Assembly: GCA_001899205.1 (NCBI GenBank)
Contig: MKVL01000038.1
Location: 1,938-65,937 of the forward strand
DNA length: 64,000 bases
Direction: 5' to 3'
DNA from: Mesorhizobium sp. 65-26
GTDB lineage: Bacteria > Pseudomonadota > Alphaproteobacteria > Rhizobiales > Rhizobiaceae
In this document: positions 60,663-64,000 of the stretch, piece after piece
Layout of the letters: the number at the start of each line of letters is the position of its first letter
Numbering within the stretch: the stretch's first letter is position 1
The notes under the pieces: model-generated
Databases searched by the model: none
What the model was told of the DNA's origin: nothing
The model's input: only the letters and a program-made list of their open reading frames with translations
Translations under genes and position numbers: made by a program

Positions 60663-60791
60663 GCCGGCAAAGCAAACCGGGATTCCGCTTGCATCGATCC
60701 TGACCTGATGTGAACATGCCGTGAGGACGGTTGTTACACTCCAGTCAAGCAAGGGCGGTAAACGCCTGTGATCAAGTAACGGGAGAGCAAG

Positions 60792-62936
60792 ATGAAGAAG
60801 ATTGCCGCGATTGCCGCCCTGTCGGCGTCGGCGCTTGGCCTTTCGGCGGGCGCTTCTTTTGCCGACTACACGCTCAACATTCTGCACATCAACGACTGGC
60901 ACAGCCGCATCGAAGGCAACAACAAGTACGAAAGCACCTGTTCGGCCGACGAGGAGACCAAGGGCGAATGCATCGGCGGCGCCGGCCGCCTGGTCACGGC
61001 GATCGCCCAGGAGCGCATGAAGCTCGAAGGCCAGAACGTGCTGTTGCTCAACGCCGGCGACAATTTCCAGGGCTCGCTCTTCTACACCACCTACAAGGGC
61101 AAGGTCGAAGGCGAGTTCCTCAACGACATCAAGTTCGACGCCATGACCGTCGGCAACCATGAATTCGACGATGGCGAGACGGCGCTGGCACCGTTCCTCG
61201 ATATGATCAAATTCCCCGTGCTGGGCGCCAATGTGAAGGCCAACGCGCAATCCAAGCTGGGCGACCGGGTCAAGCCGTCGATCGTGGTCGAGGTCGGAGG
61301 GCAGAAGATCGGCATCATCGGCGCCGTCACCAACGACACGCCGGAGCTGGCCTCTCCCGGCCCCAACGTCACCATCGAGGACGACGTCAAGTCGATCACG
61401 GCGGAAGTCGAGAAGCTCAAGGCGCAAGGCGTCAACAAGATCATCGCGCTCACCCACATCGGCTACAACAGGGAGCGCGACGTGATCGCGAAAATCCCAG
61501 GCATCGACGTGGTCGTCGGCGGCCACAGCCACTCGTTGCTTTCCAACACCGACCCGAAGGCGGAAGGCCCGTACCCGACCATGGTCGACAACCCCGGCGG
61601 CTACAAGGTGCCGGTCGTCCAGGCAGCCTCCTATTCGAAATATCTCGGCGAGCTCAAGGTGGTGTTCGACGACAACGGCAACGTCAAGGAAGCAAGCGGC
61701 AGCCCGATCTACCTGGACAAGTCGATCACGCCCGACCCCGCCGTGCTTGCCCGCATCAAGGAGCTCGGCGCGCCGATCGAGGCCTTGAAGAACAAGGAGG
61801 TGTCGGAAACGACGCAGCCGATCGACGGCAGCCGCGAGAGCTGCCGGACCCGCGAATGCGAAATGGGCAATCTCGTATCCGACGCCATACTGGACCGCGT
61901 GAAGGGTCAGGGTGTGGAGATCGTCATTTCGAATGGCGGCGGCCTGCGCGCCTCCATCGACAAGGGCACGGTGACCATGGGCGAGGTGCTCACCGTCCTG
62001 CCCTTCCAGAACACGCTGGCCACCTTCCAGATCTCCGGCAAGGATTTGCTGGCCGGACTTGAGAACGGGCTCAGCCAGATAGAAGACGGCGCCGGGCGCT
62101 TCCCGCAGGTCGCCGGCATCAAGTACAGCTTCGATCGTTCCGGCGCGCCCAATGCTGGCCGCGTCAAGTCCGTCGAGGTGATGGAAGGCGGCGCCTGGGT
62201 GCCTCTCAATCCCGACAAGGACTATCTGGTCGCCACCAACAACTACGTCCGCCAGGGCGGCGACGGCTACAAGGTCTTTGCCGACAAGGCCAAGAACGCC
62301 TATGACTACGGCCCCGGCCTCGAGCAGGTCGTTGCCGACTACCTCGGCGCCCACAGGCCCTATACGCCCAAGCTCGACGGTCGCATAACCGAGATCGCCG
62401 CCACCGTCGCGGCCGCCCCGGCCAAGCCCGCCGAGCCGGCCAAGCCGGCGGATACGACGACCGCCCAGGCTGAAACCTCCAAGCCGACGGAGCCGGCTAT
62501 GCCCGCCCTGCCGGCCGGCTCGGGCGACATCGCCAACACCCCGCCGGCCGTGCCAGCCGAGACCACCCCGGCGGCGCCGGCAACCACGACGACGGCGGAG
62601 CCCGCGAAGCCGGCCGAAACCGCGCCCGCGGCAACGACGGCCGAACCCGCGAAACCCGCGGAGACAGCGCCTGCCACGACGACGGCCGAGCCCGCGAAAC
62701 CCGCCGAGGCGGCAAAGCCGGCGGAAGCAACACCTGCTGCGGTGGCCGAGCCGGCGAAGCCTGCCGAAGCCGCCACGGGCAGCCACGTCGTCGTCGCCGG
62801 CGACACCTTTTGGGATCTCGCCAAGCAGGCTTACGGCGACGGCGCCAAATGGCGGCTGATCTCCGGCGCCAACAAGGAATTCCGGCCGCGTAGGCTACCG
62901 GTCGGCGCGACGCTGACCATTCCGCCGGCGAACTGA
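60792..62936 (+). CDS. Periplasmic bifunctional UDP-sugar hydrolase/5'-nucleotidase with C-terminal LysM
   Basis: 714 residues. A signal peptide ends near SFA-D. The calcineurin-like metal domain (about 25-320) has ILHINDWHSR, LNAGDNFQGS, GNHEFDDG and VVGGHSHS, and the C-terminal substrate domain (about 340-535) has NLVSDAILDR, NGGGLRASI and TNNYVRQGGDGY. It thus cleaves nucleotides and perhaps UDP-sugars. Residues about 540-655 are repeated EPAKPAET-type units. Residues about 665-712 form a LysM domain (VVVAGDTFWDLAKQAYGDGAKWRLI) that would bind peptidoglycan. That anchored form is unusual against UshA, which ends with the substrate domain. GGGAG precedes the ATG. Confidence 0.92.
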   Translation: MKKIAAIAALSASALGLSAGASFADYTLNILHINDWHSRIEGNNKYESTCSADEETKGECIGGAGRLVTAIAQERMKLEGQNVLLLNAGDNFQGSLFYTTYKGKVEGEFLNDIKFDAMTVGNHEFDDGETALAPFLDMIKFPVLGANVKANAQSKLGDRVKPSIVVEVGGQKIGIIGAVTNDTPELASPGPNVTIEDDVKSITAEVEKLKAQGVNKIIALTHIGYNRERDVIAKIPGIDVVVGGHSHSLLSNTDPKAEGPYPTMVDNPGGYKVPVVQAASYSKYLGELKVVFDDNGNVKEASGSPIYLDKSITPDPAVLARIKELGAPIEALKNKEVSETTQPIDGSRESCRTRECEMGNLVSDAILDRVKGQGVEIVISNGGGLRASIDKGTVTMGEVLTVLPFQNTLATFQISGKDLLAGLENGLSQIEDGAGRFPQVAGIKYSFDRSGAPNAGRVKSVEVMEGGAWVPLNPDKDYLVATNNYVRQGGDGYKVFADKAKNAYDYGPGLEQVVADYLGAHRPYTPKLDGRITEIAATVAAAPAKPAEPAKPADTTTAQAETSKPTEPAMPALPAGSGDIANTPPAVPAETTPAAPATTTTAEPAKPAETAPAATTAEPAKPAETAPATTTAEPAKPAEAAKPAEATPAAVAEPAKPAEAATGSHVVVAGDTFWDLAKQAYGDGAKWRLISGANKEFRPRRLPVGATLTIPPAN

Positions 62937-62963
62937 TCCAGCCACGAAGGCACTCGTCTCATG

Positions 62964-62998
62964 GCCTGCCCGGGCAACCGGGCAGGCTTTTCGCTTTT
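62964..62998 (+). terminator. Rho-independent terminator after the nucleotidase gene
   Basis: A perfect 10-bp stem (GCCTGCCCGG/CCGGGCAGGC) with a GCAA tetraloop is followed by TTTTCGCTTTT. It is 27 bp past the stop. Confidence 0.92.
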
Positions 62999-63195
62999 GG
63001 AGGAAGCATAATAAGGTGCGGCCAGACGCAGCATTGAAAACCGCCGCCGCATCGCTACTTTCCGCCGCGCCGCCGGCGAAAGCGGTCAAGGACGGCGCCG
63101 AGTGGTTCTCCCGGGAAAAGCGCGGCGCTTTCCTCTTGGGATTGCGCAAAGACGAACGATTGGAGCGGCGGCACGAACCGCTCTGGAGATGCCTG

Positions 63196-64000
63196 ATGAC
63201 GCTTAGCAAACCCGTCGATCCAGAGCCCCGGGCCATCGGCTCGCTGACGCCTGGGGCGGCCCCGGCCCGCCCTGGCAAAGTCGGCGTCATGCTGGTCAAT
63301 CTCGGCACGCCCGACGGCACCGATTTCAAGCCGATGTGGCGCTATCTCCGGGAGTTTCTGTCCGACCCGCGCGTCATCGAGCTCAACAAGGCGATCTGGT
63401 ATCCGATCCTCTACGGCCTGGTGCTGACCAGCCGACCGAAGAAGTCGGGCGCCAACTACGCCCGCATCTGGAACCGCGACAGAAACGAGTCACCGCTGCG
63501 CACCTATACCCGCTCCCAGGCAGAAAAACTGGCCGAGGCGCTGCGCGATATGCCCGGCATCGTGGTCGACTGGGCGATGCGCTATGGCAATCCGTCGACG
63601 TCGAGCGTCGTCAACAGACTGCTGGCGCAAGGCTGCGACCGCATCCTCACCTTCCCGCTTTATCCGCAATATTCGGCGACCACGACGGCGACAGCGAATG
63701 ATCAGCTCTTCCGCGCGCTGATGAAGATCCGCAACGCCCCGGCGGTGCGAACCGTGCCGCCCTATTATGACGAACCCGTCTACATCGAGGCGCTTGCCAG
63801 TTCGATCGAGAAGCATCTGGCTGGGCTCGACTTCACGCCCGAAGTGGTCGTCGCCTCCTACCACGGCATCCCAAAACCCTATTCCGACAAGGGCGACCCC
63901 TATCAGGCGCACTGCCTGGAAACGACGCGGCTGCTGAGGGCCAGGCTCGGCTGGGACGAGAAGAAACTGATCACCACCTTCCAGTCCCGCTTCGGCGCGC
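63196..64000 (+). CDS. hemH: Ferrochelatase, cut by the window edge
   Basis: The first 268 residues are seen; the family usually has about 340-350, so about a quarter is missing to the right. It inserts Fe2+ into protoporphyrin IX, the last step of haem synthesis. VGVMLVNLGTPDGTD is the family's N-terminal signature, followed by WRYLREFLSDPRVIE, LTFPLYPQYSATTTA and VVASYHGIPKPYSDKGDPY with the active-site His, and ITTFQSRFG at the edge. The ATG 63196 has GGAG 7 bases upstream. The N-terminus before VGVML is longer by about 30 residues than in E. coli and Pro-rich. Confidence 0.95.
   Translation, partial: MTLSKPVDPEPRAIGSLTPGAAPARPGKVGVMLVNLGTPDGTDFKPMWRYLREFLSDPRVIELNKAIWYPILYGLVLTSRPKKSGANYARIWNRDRNESPLRTYTRSQAEKLAEALRDMPGIVVDWAMRYGNPSTSSVVNRLLAQGCDRILTFPLYPQYSATTTATANDQLFRALMKIRNAPAVRTVPPYYDEPVYIEALASSIEKHLAGLDFTPEVVVASYHGIPKPYSDKGDPYQAHCLETTRLLRARLGWDEKKLITTFQSRFGA

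Noticed and set aside
60731-60748. Pho-box-like sequence (TTGTTAC-N4-CAGTCAA) before the 5'-nucleotidase
   Set aside because: Only about half the positions fit CTGTCAT in each arm, and no well-placed -10 box follows.
62400-62770. Repeated GC-rich units in the nucleotidase gene
   Set aside because: They encode the EPAKPAET linker in frame and are not an independent element.

Overview
The window is a GC-rich alphaproteobacterial chromosome segment, most likely from a Mesorhizobium-like member of the Rhizobiales. The evidence is a rhizobial flagellar operon (motB-motC-fliK-transglycosylase-rem-flgE-flgK-flgL-flaF-flbT-flgD-fliQ), a Rem/FtcR-type motility regulator, an Omp10-type lipoprotein, homospermidine synthase, and several palindromic intergenic repeats of rhizobial type. 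No rRNA, tRNA, integrase, transposase or CRISPR array was seen.

Layout. Positions 1-11225 hold late flagellar genes, all on + and mostly in overlapping (ATGA) or closely spaced pairs. Flagellar genes resume at 22551 (flhA, fliR, a FliJ-like coiled-coil protein, FlgJ-like, FlgN-like and a FliL-like membrane protein) and end near 27433. The 11.3 kb between fliQ and flhA is not flagellar. It carries asparagine synthase, an MFS exporter, a cold-shock protein, a CLC chloride transporter, a cupin protein, an SDR enzyme divergent from a marR gene with a 15-bp palindromic operator, a monooxygenase, and an AT-rich 1.55-kb gene for an AvcD-type anti-phage dCTP deaminase with a small divergent ORF and a perfect 14-bp hairpin beside it.

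From 27.5 to 45.5 kb the window is metabolic and accessory: an SCP2 protein behind a palindromic promoter, a GNAT acetyltransferase whose N-terminus is made of an inserted repeat element, an ornithine/lysine decarboxylase with a structured leader RNA, amidase plus LysR, DUF1007 plus NicO metal exporter, a DenD-like dehydrogenase, a CDF metal exporter, an aminotransferase, an SDR gene bracketed by two inverted copies of a ~103-bp repeat, a secreted phosphodiesterase behind a Pho-box-like site, TrhO and Eda. From 45.5 to 64 kb come a DUF882 envelope protein, a sigma-54 response regulator, a PepF-type peptidase, a helix-hairpin-helix membrane protein, pabB and a pabC-like gene, a DUF3445 haem demethylase, homospermidine synthase, a galactitol-type PTS operon (C-A-B order), Omp10, a LysM-tailed 5'-nucleotidase, and the start of hemH, which runs off the right edge.

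Working together: the flagellar genes encode stator, hook, junction, export and regulatory parts. Ornithine decarboxylase and homospermidine synthase together would make homospermidine, the characteristic rhizobial polyamine. pabB and pabC supply p-aminobenzoate. The deaminase is the clearest defence gene and the most likely recent arrival.
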